DNA of 64,000 bases from Gottfriedia luciferensis (lineage in GTDB: Bacteria > Bacillota > Bacilli > Bacillales > Bacillaceae_G). Position 1 is the first letter of the stretch, and each line of letters begins with the position of its first letter. The notes under the pieces were generated by a model, which saw nothing but the letters and a program-made list of their open reading frames with translations, was not told where the DNA came from and did no database searches. The position numbers and the translations under genes are program-made. The DNA is taken from NCBI RefSeq assembly GCF_001712755.1, contig NZ_MDKC01000037.1:1-64000 (forward strand), read 5' to 3'. Below are positions 9,077-18,237 of the stretch, in pieces.

Positions 9077-10108
9077 TTGGACGCTTTTTTTAGTGATTTA
9101 GTAAAAAAAGTAATTGCAAATTACCCTTTAGAAGTAAAACATGAATCTTTAAAATACATTGATGAAAAAAAAGCTGAGTGGCCCATTGATACAAATATCG
9201 GTGAAGTTTTATTAAAGAAAGTTTTAATTGATGAAAAATATATTGAATTCATGATTTATGCAATTGACTATCTTAGAGATAATGGCGTCTTTACACCAGA
9301 AGTATTAACAACCAAATTAGGTGACGGTTTTGTAAAGATGAAAGATGAATATTTTATGTTATTTGAAGCTGTTAATGGGAGAAGACCAAATTTTGAGAGT
9401 GAAGAAGATCTTATTCTGTTGATGAATGGGCTTGCTTCTTTTCATAAAGCTTCAATAGGCATAGAATTAACAACTGAGCAAGTTTCAATTATTCAGTCAA
9501 ATTGGAAAAAAGATTTACAAAATAAATTTTTAAAATTAACAAAATGGAAAGAAGAACGAGCTAAGTTAAAGCATCAAAATGAAATCGATAAGCTGTATTT
9601 AAAAAATATAAACACAGTTTTAATGCAATGTGAAAAAGCTTTAGCAATAATTGATAAATATATTGCAGAAGAGGTAGAAGAGAAAGCGAAAACATTATGC
9701 TACCTAAATTTTAATGTAGATGATCTTACAATCGGAGAAGACGGGAATTTATATTTCTTAAATATGAGTTCTTTAAATATCGAATTACCGATTCATGATA
9801 TGAGAAGAATTTTAAATATCGCAATGAAAGAAAAAAATTGTAATGCAAAGTTAATGAAGAAAATAATCATCGCATATCAGGAAATCAATCCGTTATCTTG
9901 TATACAGTACCAGCGACTTAAAGCTGATTTATTGTTTCCTCATTTATTTTATGACGTATTTTCGGCACATTACGAAAACAAGGATACACTATGGGGTGAT
10001 CCTAGTTTAGTTTTAAAAATGAAAAAAATAATTACATTTGAATTTAATAAAGAAAGAGTGATTTCTTCATTCTTTGTCCGAACAAATGAAGTACTTAATG
10101 ATCGATAA
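9077..10108 (+). CDS. CotS-family spore-coat kinase-like protein, degenerate
   Basis: 343 aa, distantly like the CotS/CotI/YutH spore-coat proteins (aminoglycoside-phosphotransferase fold). Recognisable pieces are the start of the C-lobe (LMNGLASFHKAS), a metal-loop-like strand (GEDGNLYFLNMSSLNIELPI, replacing the usual WxxDLDxVxxDLPI), then HDMRRIL and AYQEINPLS. The catalytic HxD/HQD loop present in the CotS paralogue at 17140 is missing (LCYLNFNVDDL instead), and the loop Asp is replaced by Asn-Met, so it is probably a pseudokinase. The start is TTG 9077 with GGGAGGT 6-7 nt upstream. It lies between two ger operons, which fits a spore role, but the function is unknown. Confidence 0.75.
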   Translation: MDAFFSDLVKKVIANYPLEVKHESLKYIDEKKAEWPIDTNIGEVLLKKVLIDEKYIEFMIYAIDYLRDNGVFTPEVLTTKLGDGFVKMKDEYFMLFEAVNGRRPNFESEEDLILLMNGLASFHKASIGIELTTEQVSIIQSNWKKDLQNKFLKLTKWKEERAKLKHQNEIDKLYLKNINTVLMQCEKALAIIDKYIAEEVEEKAKTLCYLNFNVDDLTIGEDGNLYFLNMSSLNIELPIHDMRRILNIAMKEKNCNAKLMKKIIIAYQEINPLSCIQYQRLKADLLFPHLFYDVFSAHYENKDTLWGDPSLVLKMKKIITFEFNKERVISSFFVRTNEVLNDR

Positions 10109-10123
10109 AACTTCAACTTCAAT

Positions 10124-10169
10124 AAAAAATAAAGCTCAATTCCATTTATGGATTCGAGCTTTATTTTTT
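10124..10169. terminator. Bidirectional terminator between convergent genes
   Basis: A 14-bp perfect stem (10124-10137 with 10156-10169, core AAAGCTC/GAGCTTT) has A- and T-runs on its two sides. Its right arm contains the stop codon of the minus-strand gerC-type gene. Confidence 0.85.
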
Positions 10170-11331
10170 ATTTATTTTTTTTCTTGCCAATCATACCATA
10201 ATCTCTGATTGTAATGTGAACATCATAGTTTATTTTAGCTTTACTAAATAGTTCATCCCAATTCTTACTCATTTTTTTCCATTGTTTTGGGTATTGAATT
10301 CTTACTTCGTTTCCAAATCCAGCAACATCTGTTTTATATTCATTTTGAAGCTTTTTTGTTACATTTTCTACTAATTTTGTGACTTCAACTGCAGTTGCTT
10401 TTTCAATCCTTTTAACATTTTTCTCTTCAAATACAGGTCTTAACTTAGGATTCCAATACTCTGCTATTCTACCTTCTGAATCAATTTTTACGTCAAAAGA
10501 GATTTTGTTACCTTTTATATGAGGTGTAACTTTACTTTTTATTAATTCATTTTGAAACCAAGTCGGGCCATCTGATTTTTTCGTGTATGCCTTTACCGCT
10601 CCGCCCTTCCCTTGTGCCGTGATCCAATTAACTCCTTCTACTTCTAGTGGATTAAGAGAGCCAATCATTTTATTTTTTTTACCATTAAAAATTGCACCGC
10701 CAGAAAACTTAACACCTTTATCAGTTGTTTCTAATAATTGAAGGAGAAAACTAGAACCAGAATTCATTAATCCACCAATTTTTATTAATGGTGTTTTACT
10801 GACAATTATTGAAGTTAATGATTGGTCTGCAATTTCAACGATTCGTAATGACGGAATGACATTTGGTTCTTTCGTTTCTAATACTTTTGAGGCTTCACCT
10901 TTTGCAATGAAAATTAGCGTACTTCCGCGAATATCGATATCACGAAAATATAAATCAGTAAGCTCTCGGAGGTTTATTTCTCTAGCAAGTTCTTCACTAA
11001 TAACAATGCATTTTTGATGTGCTCCAAAAATGTAACCATTTCTCTTTAAAGTAGTATCCCATCCTGTAGGTTCTAACGATATGCCTTCACCAATCACATT
11101 TATATATGGTTTCGATACATTATCTCCACCAGACTTTGTATCCAATGCCTCAGGAACGACATATTGTAGGGTCGATTTTAATTTTCCTTCACCGTCTTTA
11201 TCTAGCGAAGAACCTACGATAATGTTTAAGTCCTCAATTGGCCTACTACTCCAGCAACCCGATAATAAAATTAGGAGAATACTATTAGAAATTAAACATA
11301 TAACGATTCGTTTTAACCTACATTTTCTCAT
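10168..11331 (-). CDS. Spore germinant receptor C subunit, lipoprotein (second operon)
   Basis: 387 aa with a lipobox (ILLSGC) and the typical GerC start WSSRPIEDLNIIVGSSLDKDG. The C-terminus holds DVAGFGNEVRIQYPKQWKKM and a final beta strand like that of the paralogue at 6251. GAGG lies about 10 nt before ATG 11331, inside the preceding permease gene, which it overlaps by 14 bp. It is last in an A-B-C operon and converges on the CotS-like gene. It diverges clearly from the first C subunit, so the two operons are not a recent duplication. Confidence 0.92.
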   Translation of the reverse strand: MRKCRLKRIVICLISNSILLILLSGCWSSRPIEDLNIIVGSSLDKDGEGKLKSTLQYVVPEALDTKSGGDNVSKPYINVIGEGISLEPTGWDTTLKRNGYIFGAHQKCIVISEELAREINLRELTDLYFRDIDIRGSTLIFIAKGEASKVLETKEPNVIPSLRIVEIADQSLTSIIVSKTPLIKIGGLMNSGSSFLLQLLETTDKGVKFSGGAIFNGKKNKMIGSLNPLEVEGVNWITAQGKGGAVKAYTKKSDGPTWFQNELIKSKVTPHIKGNKISFDVKIDSEGRIAEYWNPKLRPVFEEKNVKRIEKATAVEVTKLVENVTKKLQNEYKTDVAGFGNEVRIQYPKQWKKMSKNWDELFSKAKINYDVHITIRDYGMIGKKKNK

Positions 11332-12421
11332 TTAATTTTTTCCTCACAGATGAAATCACTAGTAGGATAAGTGGGACGATCCCAAATAAATAAAATGCTG
11401 TATTACCGATTGTATCGGCCATTGTAAAAGTTTGATTTATATCTTTAGGAATCATTGCAATAATATAAATAAATGGTAATGTGCCAAAAAGAAAAGGTTT
11501 CATATTTTTTTTATGTAAAACTTGAACCATTCCAAGCGCACAAATATACAATGCGATGATATAGGTAGCAAAAATTTGCATAATCCAAATAACTAGAAGT
11601 AATGAGTCAAATCTTTCTACAAATAGCCCCTGAATATCATAGCTGCGAATATAAGTGAGTACGGGCCAAGTTTGTAATAAAACACCGTTTACTGAGAATG
11701 CTCCGACTACAGCAACGACAGTAATTGTATAAAAAACAAATGGAATACCGATCCCTAACATAATTGATTTTGATACCTTCGACTTATCCTTCATAAACAT
11801 AAAAATAAATAAAATCACTTCAAAGCCTGAAAATGAAAGGGAAGTTGTTTTAAGTCCATTAAGGACGGGTTTGAAACCATTTCCAAGAACTGGACGTAGG
11901 TTGTCTATTTCAATAATGCCTATTCCTAAAAAAATAACTAATAGAAAAAATAATACAGTGATTGGAAAAATAATTTCCAATATCCTAGCGATTGGGTTGA
12001 TCCCTCCTAGAACTATATATAACCCAATCCACAAGAACGGAATTAAAATAGCCCAAGAAGGAGTACCTTGTAGTAAGAATAAACGTGTAGTTTCTGCCAT
12101 TACTCGAACCTCTAAAGCTGAAATGCAAATATAATAGATGATAATAATGATACATAATGGGATTGCTAACCATTTACCAATTATTTTTTGCGTAAATTGA
12201 AAATATGTTTCGTTAGGATATTGTTTACACAGCATGACTAATAAAAATACTAACAAGGTAATAAGCAAACCAGATACCATAACGGCAATCCAACCGTCTG
12301 GCGTTTTTACTTTGTCAGTAATCGTTCGCGGTAGGATTAAAATACCTGCACCAAATATGAAATTTACAAAAAACATAACAGTTTGATTTGTTGATATTCG
12401 ATCAATAGGCTCTGAATTCAT
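11318..12421 (-). CDS. Spore germinant receptor B subunit (second operon)
   Basis: 367-aa GerB-family permease with about ten membrane segments, from FFVNFIFGAGILILPRTI to the last helix and KKLNEKM tail. AAAGGAGGAG sits upstream of ATG 12421, a strong site. It follows the A gene by 25 bp and overlaps the C gene. Different subunit order (A-B-C) from operon 1 (A-C-B) indicates two separately evolved receptors, probably with different germinants. Confidence 0.92.
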   Translation of the reverse strand: MNSEPIDRISTNQTVMFFVNFIFGAGILILPRTITDKVKTPDGWIAVMVSGLLITLLVFLLVMLCKQYPNETYFQFTQKIIGKWLAIPLCIIIIIYYICISALEVRVMAETTRLFLLQGTPSWAILIPFLWIGLYIVLGGINPIARILEIIFPITVLFFLLVIFLGIGIIEIDNLRPVLGNGFKPVLNGLKTTSLSFSGFEVILFIFMFMKDKSKVSKSIMLGIGIPFVFYTITVVAVVGAFSVNGVLLQTWPVLTYIRSYDIQGLFVERFDSLLLVIWIMQIFATYIIALYICALGMVQVLHKKNMKPFLFGTLPFIYIIAMIPKDINQTFTMADTIGNTAFYLFGIVPLILLVISSVRKKLNEKM

Positions 12422-12446
12422 AACCTAGAACTCCTCCTTTCTTAAG

Positions 12447-14009
12447 TTATTTCATCCTTCTTGTTTTTTTTGCTTGCAGGCTTTTAGGACGATTTTTCAA
12501 CATAAATAAAGGAGCTCTTACGACAAAATCTTTCCAATCACCAAATCGAATAGGAGCAGCAGGACTTAGATAAGGGACCCCAAAACTTTTTAGTGTTACT
12601 AAATGACTACATAGTAATAGGAAAAATAAAATGACGCCATATAAACCAAATACACTTGCAAAAAGCATCGATAAAAAACGAAGCATACGAAGTGCAATTC
12701 CTACATTATATTGTGGTAATGTAAATGAGGAAATTGCTGTTACTGCAACGACAATAACCATAATTGTACTGACAATTCCTGCTTCAACTGCAGCCTGACC
12801 GATAATTAACCCTCCAACAATTCCTAAAGATTGCCCAATTGGTTTAGGCAAACGCAAACCGGCTTCCCTTAATACCTCGATCGAGATTTCCATTATAAGT
12901 GCTTCAATTAACGGAGGAAATGGTACGCCACCTCTAGTTGCTGCTATATGAAATACTAGCTTTGTCGGAATTAGTCCTTGATGAAACGAAATAAATGCAA
13001 TGTACAAAGATGGAGCAAATAAAGCAATAAAACATGAAAGATAGCGTAATAATCGAACTAAAGTAGCTGCAAACCATCTTTCATAATAATCCTCAGGAGA
13101 TTGTAATAACATCTGAAAAGTTACAGGAGCAATAAGTGCAAATGGTGAACCATCCAATATAATGGCTACTCTACCTTCCATTAAAGCACTCATAACCCGA
13201 TCAGGACGTTCAGTACTTTGAATCTGAGGAAAAGGACTTAAATAGTCATCTTCTATTAATTGTTCTATATAACCAGAGTCTGGAACGCTATCAATTTCAA
13301 TTCTTTTTATTCTTTTTTTTACTTCCTCGATAATCTCAGAATTCGCAATCGTTGAGATGTATGCTATAACTAATTGTTTTTTTGAAACTTCACCAATTTC
13401 AAATCCTAGCATTGTTAAATCTGGATTTTTTCCAGCACGCCTTAACATGGCCGTATTATCAGCTAAGCTTTCAACAAAGCCAAGTCTTGGTCCACGAACA
13501 AGTGCCTCAGAATCAGGTTCCTTTACTTCTCTAGTTTTTGTTAGTGCTTCGCCGATTAAAAAACATTCAGAAATACCATCTACTAACAAACCAATTGAAC
13601 CAAATAGAACATCTGTTTTTAATTTTTTAAAAGTAGTGACTTCTTCAATTGTACAAACAGTGAGTGATTTCTCTTTAATACATTTTTTAATTTCTTTTAG
13701 ATTTAAAGATTGCCCATTATTTTTATAATTGGTGGCAATGGCAGTAAGTCCCGTCATTAATTCGCCCAATATATGCTTTTGAATTAATTCTGCATTAGAT
13801 AAGCCATCAATAAAAATAATTGCTACTTGAATATCTGTTTCACCTAATAAAAATTCTCTAAATTTAACATCAGAATTATGTCCAATTTCATTAAAAATCC
13901 AATCCAAATTTACTTGGAGATCACTGGATAAGATTTCATTACTATTTTGAGATTCATTATTTAGAGATGCCATATTTTCTGAGATTTTATTGGATCTCCA
14001 ACGCTTCAT
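12447..14009 (-). CDS. Spore germinant receptor A subunit (second operon)
   Basis: 520-aa GerA-family protein. The N-terminal soluble half is followed by the hallmark PFPQIQSTERPDRVMSALMEG and VAIILDGSPFALIAP, then four to five membrane helices and a basic tail (LQAKKTRRMK). GGAG precedes ATG 14009 by 11 nt, within the end of a 41-codon gene whose stop is only 5 nt upstream. It is second in the operon if that small gene is real. Confidence 0.93.
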   Translation of the reverse strand: MKRWRSNKISENMASLNNESQNSNEILSSDLQVNLDWIFNEIGHNSDVKFREFLLGETDIQVAIIFIDGLSNAELIQKHILGELMTGLTAIATNYKNNGQSLNLKEIKKCIKEKSLTVCTIEEVTTFKKLKTDVLFGSIGLLVDGISECFLIGEALTKTREVKEPDSEALVRGPRLGFVESLADNTAMLRRAGKNPDLTMLGFEIGEVSKKQLVIAYISTIANSEIIEEVKKRIKRIEIDSVPDSGYIEQLIEDDYLSPFPQIQSTERPDRVMSALMEGRVAIILDGSPFALIAPVTFQMLLQSPEDYYERWFAATLVRLLRYLSCFIALFAPSLYIAFISFHQGLIPTKLVFHIAATRGGVPFPPLIEALIMEISIEVLREAGLRLPKPIGQSLGIVGGLIIGQAAVEAGIVSTIMVIVVAVTAISSFTLPQYNVGIALRMLRFLSMLFASVFGLYGVILFFLLLCSHLVTLKSFGVPYLSPAAPIRFGDWKDFVVRAPLFMLKNRPKSLQAKKTRRMK

Positions 14010-14014
14010 TTAAA

Positions 14015-14140
14015 TCACTCTTTCTCCATAATATGAACCCATTTGAAAAATTTTGATAATCCTACAGGAACGATAAAGGTAACAAAAGCTTGTATGAAAA
14101 TCGGATACTCCGGAATAAATGAAATAATTTTCTTGAACAT
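14015..14140 (-). CDS. 41-aa one-helix small protein at the head of ger operon 2
   Basis: Short open frame beginning MFKKIISFIPEYPIFIQAFV and continuing to MEKE-stop, with one hydrophobic helix (about 13-28). GGGGTG lies 7 nt before the ATG. The stop TGA is 5 nt from the A-subunit start, and the spacing suggests translational coupling. I do not recognise the family. Position and topology suggest a receptor accessory peptide comparable with the D proteins, but this is inference. It could instead be a leader peptide. Confidence 0.6.
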   Translation of the reverse strand: MFKKIISFIPEYPIFIQAFVTFIVPVGLSKFFKWVHIMEKE

Positions 14141-14441
14141 TTAATACACCCCAATATTTAAAATGATAAAGGTATTATTTCCCACTATAGGAAAAGAATG
14201 CGTAAAGGATAGGAAAAGTATTATACATACTGAACTAAAAACAATTGATAAAGAAACAGAATTTAAATAATTAATCAATTTTAATAAAAAATTGAATATT
14301 TCCTATTTTAAAAAAATGACAAAATAGTATAATAAACCTAGTAGATTACGTGTGATTTTACCTGATTTTCCATTTTTCATCTAGATAAAATGGAGGAATC
14401 GTTGAAATAAAAGATCTTACCGAGTATGGAGAGGAAAGCTT
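14141..14441. other. Divergent promoter region, ger operon 2 / HTH regulator
   Basis: AT-rich. On plus, TATAAT at 14328-14333 is a good -10 candidate for the regulator without a convincing -35. Downstream, TCCATTTT (14369-14376) and AAAATGGA (14387-14394) form an 8-bp inverted repeat that could be an operator or leader hairpin. No clear sigma G site was found for the ger operon. Confidence 0.4.
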
Positions 14442-15722
14442 ATGAATCAGATACTTCTATATGATTTTCTTACATTTATGAATGATAAAAATTGGAATAA
14501 AGCTGATTTGGCTAAATATTCTGGAATCCATATTAGTGATATTAGTAGAGTATTTAATAATAAAAAGCCTCTTTCTTTGCATTATTTAGATGCAATTACA
14601 GAAGCGTTCGGTTTACCAGAAGGGTATTTTTACTCAAGCTATACACAACTATGCTTTAATCAGAATCGATATTTAGATAAACGAAGAAGTGTAGCGTTTA
14701 TTTATAAATGTGCAATAAATGGATTTGATAAAGAGTTAGACTTTATTATTTCTGAAATGTTAGAGGAGAAATCTAAGACAATTCGTACAAAAAATTTACA
14801 AAATTTATATGAAATAGCTGAAAAGTTATTTGCTGAAGGGAAAGAAAAAGAGGCTTTGCCTTTATATGAAATCATTATAGATCACATGCCAGATCAAACA
14901 GCAGAGGAAGTTGCTATTAGTTATTTTAGAAAGTACTATTTAAATAGGCTAACAGAGGAAGGACCAGCAACTCTTGTTCATGTTCTAGAATATGTGAGCT
15001 ATATGCCAGATGATTTTCAGGAATTAACGATTTTATGGATTACGGCAACCTACTATATGTTAAAACAATGGGACAAAGTTCTTCATTATGCTAAGCGATT
15101 AGAAAAAATGGCGAAAAATGAAAAACATTATGGCTATGCATTAGTATATCAAGGCTTTGCTTTGAATAGGTTAAGTAATTCTTTAGATGAAGTGCTTGAA
15201 ATAATAAAAAAGTATGGTAAGATAAATGATTTTTTTGCTGAGGCTGCAATCGGTAATCGTTATGTTACATTACTAGACTTTGGTGAACTACATTATGCTG
15301 ATGAATACTACGATTGGATTAAAGATCGAGATGATTTATATGTAGGCATTCCGAGAATTATTGAATCCTATGTAAAGTTAGGGAGATTAGAAGATGCTTC
15401 AACTTTAATCAATCATCATGAAAAAGTAATTAATGAAATGGCCAATAGTTCAAATATGTATAAACAACAAATGTATTTGGACTTTTGCTATGCACAGTCA
15501 ATTTTAAAATGTGAAAATAAGCAATATATTGAAGGCTTAAATGATTTAATAAATGTAGCTAGAAAAGTTAAAAACGTAGGTATAATTGAAAAATTTAAAC
15601 TATGTTTATTATCAATTTGGCACTATCGAGATCATTTAACAGATCAATTAAATGAGGATTATATTCAAATGTTAAGTGATGATAAGAATCAGGCGAGTAA
15701 TTTGTATGCAATGAGCACTTAA
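14442..15722 (+). CDS. XRE-type HTH regulator with TPR-like C-terminal region
   Basis: 426 aa. The first about 65 residues form an HTH domain (WNKADLAKYSGIHISDISRVF). The remainder is all-helical with repeated short helix pairs (for example LYEIAEKLFAEGKEKEALPLYEIII and LTILWITATYYMLKQWDKVLHYAKR), like TPR sensors. Fused HTH and TPR modules recall the peptide-responsive RNPP family, but no partner pheromone gene is visible nearby. The start is supported by GGAGAGGAAAG before ATG. It is divergent from ger operon 2, so it might control it or itself; that is inference. Function unknown. Confidence 0.75.
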   Translation: MNQILLYDFLTFMNDKNWNKADLAKYSGIHISDISRVFNNKKPLSLHYLDAITEAFGLPEGYFYSSYTQLCFNQNRYLDKRRSVAFIYKCAINGFDKELDFIISEMLEEKSKTIRTKNLQNLYEIAEKLFAEGKEKEALPLYEIIIDHMPDQTAEEVAISYFRKYYLNRLTEEGPATLVHVLEYVSYMPDDFQELTILWITATYYMLKQWDKVLHYAKRLEKMAKNEKHYGYALVYQGFALNRLSNSLDEVLEIIKKYGKINDFFAEAAIGNRYVTLLDFGELHYADEYYDWIKDRDDLYVGIPRIIESYVKLGRLEDASTLINHHEKVINEMANSSNMYKQQMYLDFCYAQSILKCENKQYIEGLNDLINVARKVKNVGIIEKFKLCLLSIWHYRDHLTDQLNEDYIQMLSDDKNQASNLYAMST

Positions 15723-15804
15723 CCAGTCTATTAGACTGACCGAAAAAAGATCGCTTCATCTTCTGATTGAGGTGACTCCACTAACCAGTACAAAAAGTTA
15801 CAAA

Positions 15805-15845
15805 TAAACCACAAGGGAAATTAAATCCTTGTGGTTATTTTCATT
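15805..15845. terminator. Terminator between regulator and epimerase
   Basis: AACCACAAGG (15807-15816) pairs with CCTTGTGGTT (15827-15836). T-rich sequence follows on plus and a shorter one on minus, so it can serve both convergent genes. Confidence 0.75.
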
Positions 15846-15869
15846 TCTAGACCATATTTAAATAGGGAG

Positions 15870-16844
15870 TTAATTTATCTTCTTATATTCCTTAAACCAT
15901 TCAACAAATTTAGCTATACCGTCTTCGATTGAAGTAGTTGGACTATATTGAATATCATTTACGAGTTGATCAATATCTGCATATGTTTCAAGTACTTCTC
16001 CTGAAATCATCGGCAATAACCGAATAGTTGCTTTTATACCAAGTTGCTTTTCTAAAACTTCGATAAAATAATTTAATTTCACTGGGCTATGGTTACCAAT
16101 ATTATAAAGTTTATAGTAAGAGGAGGATTCTTTTGGTGGCCCATTTTTAATGATTCTTACAATTGATTCAACTACATCATCAATATAAGTAAAATCTCGT
16201 TTCATATTTCCATAATTATAAACGTCTATTGGTTGTCCGTTAGTGATTGCATTAGCAAATTTATATAATGCCATATCAGGTCTACCCCATGGTCCATAGA
16301 CCGTAAAAAAACGCAATCCAGTCGTAGGTAGATTAAACGTATGACTATAAGAATGTGCCATTAATTCATTTGCTTTTTTTGTGGCTGCATATAAACTAAT
16401 TGGTTGGTCAACTCGATCATCAATTGAAGAGGGAGATTTTTTATTATTCCCATAAACAGAGCTAGAAGAAGCGTATATGAGGTGTTTAATTTGATGATTT
16501 TTACAACACTCTAAAATATTAGCAAAACCTACAAGGTTTGATTGGATGTATGACCCTGGATTTTCTAAGCTATATCTCACTCCAGCCTGTGCTGCTAGAT
16601 TAATGACTAGATCGAAATTATATTTTACAAATAGCTCTTCTAGAATCTCCATTTCATGTATTGAGCCATTAATGAAACTGAAATGTTCATATTTCTTTAA
16701 AATTTCCAATCTATCAAATTTTAGACGTCTGTCATAGTAGTCATTTATATTATCAATTCCAATGACTTGAAAACCTTGTTCTAATAGGCGTCTGCTTAGA
16801 TGAAATCCAATAAATCCGGCACATCCAGTAATTAAGATGCGCAT
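15870..16844 (-). CDS. ytcB: NAD-dependent nucleotide-sugar epimerase (UDP-glucuronate 4-epimerase-like, YtcB-like)
   Basis: Extended SDR epimerase. A Rossmann motif opens the protein (ITGCAGFIGFHLS), followed by the acidic ribose contact in IGIDNIND, the catalytic Ser/Thr of YASSSSVYG, YAATKKANE (Tyr-x-x-x-Lys) and RFFTVYGPWGRPDMAL. The last motif is typical of UDP-glucuronate 4-epimerases (GAE/CapI group). With the dehydrogenase at 21533 it would turn UDP-GlcA into UDP-GalA. From ATG 16844 the length is 324 aa. Oddly, the only good ribosome site (AAGGAGG, 16871-16877) is 26 nt from that ATG but exactly 8 nt from an in-frame ATT at 16860-16862, so an ATT start adding six residues is possible. 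The gene is divergent from the CotS gene. The ytcB symbol rests on locus similarity. Confidence 0.85.
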   Translation of the reverse strand: MRILITGCAGFIGFHLSRRLLEQGFQVIGIDNINDYYDRRLKFDRLEILKKYEHFSFINGSIHEMEILEELFVKYNFDLVINLAAQAGVRYSLENPGSYIQSNLVGFANILECCKNHQIKHLIYASSSSVYGNNKKSPSSIDDRVDQPISLYAATKKANELMAHSYSHTFNLPTTGLRFFTVYGPWGRPDMALYKFANAITNGQPIDVYNYGNMKRDFTYIDDVVESIVRIIKNGPPKESSSYYKLYNIGNHSPVKLNYFIEVLEKQLGIKATIRLLPMISGEVLETYADIDQLVNDIQYSPTTSIEDGIAKFVEWFKEYKKIN

Positions 16845-17139
16845 AGTATCAGTTTTTTTAATGTTAAAAACCTCCTTATCTAACAAGAGTTGGAATATCA
16901 TATGATGGAGAAAACGACAAAGTTCGAATACATATAGAAATATGTATATAACTAGATTAGGGAAAATACTTTTTTAATAGAATACACATATACCCTCACA
17001 ATACTTGGACAAAATCATATGATTACATTAGGTCTAAATACACTTAGGGCAATAAAAGTAAATATGCAACTATTTATTACATTTCATTAAAAAGAAATGT
17101 GAATTTTTTTATGGGCTCTAAAAAAGTAGGAGGGAGAAA

Positions 17140-18237
17140 TTGAATAATATAATTATTGAGCCATGGATTGTCGATGAGCTTATTCATGATGAATTCTATG
17201 TGCCAGAATATATTGAAAAAATTGGGCTTGAAGTACTTAAGTTTTATGATCTTCAAGTAAATAGCATGCAAGTAATAACGACGAAAGCTGACAAAGGCGG
17301 AGCAATTTGGAAAATTGAAACAAACGAAGGTCCAAAAAGTTTTAAGCTTTTACACAGAAGACCTACTAGAAGTATGTTTAGTTTAGGAGCTCAGAAGTAT
17401 TTAGTTGAGGTTCAGCAGGCTAGAGTTCCAAGCATCGTTCGAACTAGAGATGGCGAGGAGTATGTAGAAGCAGGTGGAAAGCTATGGTTCGTTGCAGAAT
17501 GGATTGAAGAGCTGGCACCAGTTTCTAAAGATTTAGAAGGTGCTAAGCAGTTATGTTATGCTCTTGGTGAGTTTCATCGATTAAGTAAAGGTTATGTACC
17601 ACCGATCCAAGCAGAAATTGCATCAAGATTGCACAAATGGCCAAAAAGCTATGAAAAAGTATATAACAAAATGAATTGGTTCAGAACAATTGCCTTAGCT
17701 TATGAAGAAATGCCTGCTAGTCAGGATTTATTAAATGTGGTAGATATATTTCAAGAACAAGCAAGAAAGAGTATGGAAGACCTCAATAATTCAGGTTACT
17801 TTAATATGGTGAATGAAGGAAATGCGAGCTGGGGCTTAGTTCACCAAGATTACGGATGGTCGAATGGTCAAATGGGTCCAAATGGAATGTGGATCATTGA
17901 TCTAGATGGAGTTGCATATGATTTGCCAATTCGTGACCTTAGAAAACTAATATCTGGTACAATGTCTGATTTATTCGCTTGGGATGCTACATGGGTAAGG
18001 GAAATGATTAACGCATATCACGAAGCTAATCCAATTTCTAAAGAATTATATGATGTATTAATGATTGATTTTTCAATGCCAAATGAATTTTATAAGAATA
18101 TTAAAGAAGTACTTTATGAACCAGAATTATTTTTAGGTGAAACTACTAAACAATTAATTCAATCAATTGTTGACTTAGAGCAGTCAAAATGGGCAACATT
18201 GAATGAAGTTCGCAACGACTGGAGTGGAAAAGAATGA
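17140..18237 (+). CDS. cotS: CotS-family spore coat kinase-like protein
   Basis: 365 aa with an aminoglycoside-phosphotransferase-like fold. An N-lobe Lys lies near KSFKLLHRRP, the hinge region is WFVAEWIEE, and the catalytic loop LVHQDYGWSNGQ has the HxD pattern. The metal loop is MWIIDLDGVAYDLPIRDLRKL. Unlike the paralogue at 9077, all phosphotransfer motifs are intact. The start is TTG 17140 after AGGAGGG. It overlaps the CotSA-like gene by 4 bp (ATGA), an operon pairing also seen in B. subtilis, where cotS and cotSA are expressed late in the mother cell under sigma K and GerE. The substrate is unknown. Confidence 0.87.
   Translation: MNNIIIEPWIVDELIHDEFYVPEYIEKIGLEVLKFYDLQVNSMQVITTKADKGGAIWKIETNEGPKSFKLLHRRPTRSMFSLGAQKYLVEVQQARVPSIVRTRDGEEYVEAGGKLWFVAEWIEELAPVSKDLEGAKQLCYALGEFHRLSKGYVPPIQAEIASRLHKWPKSYEKVYNKMNWFRTIALAYEEMPASQDLLNVVDIFQEQARKSMEDLNNSGYFNMVNEGNASWGLVHQDYGWSNGQMGPNGMWIIDLDGVAYDLPIRDLRKLISGTMSDLFAWDATWVREMINAYHEANPISKELYDVLMIDFSMPNEFYKNIKEVLYEPELFLGETTKQLIQSIVDLEQSKWATLNEVRNDWSGKE

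Noticed and set aside
13357-13728. 123-aa plus-strand open frame opposite the second ger A gene
   Set aside because: Antisense shadow of a clear GerA-family gene, without a ribosome site.
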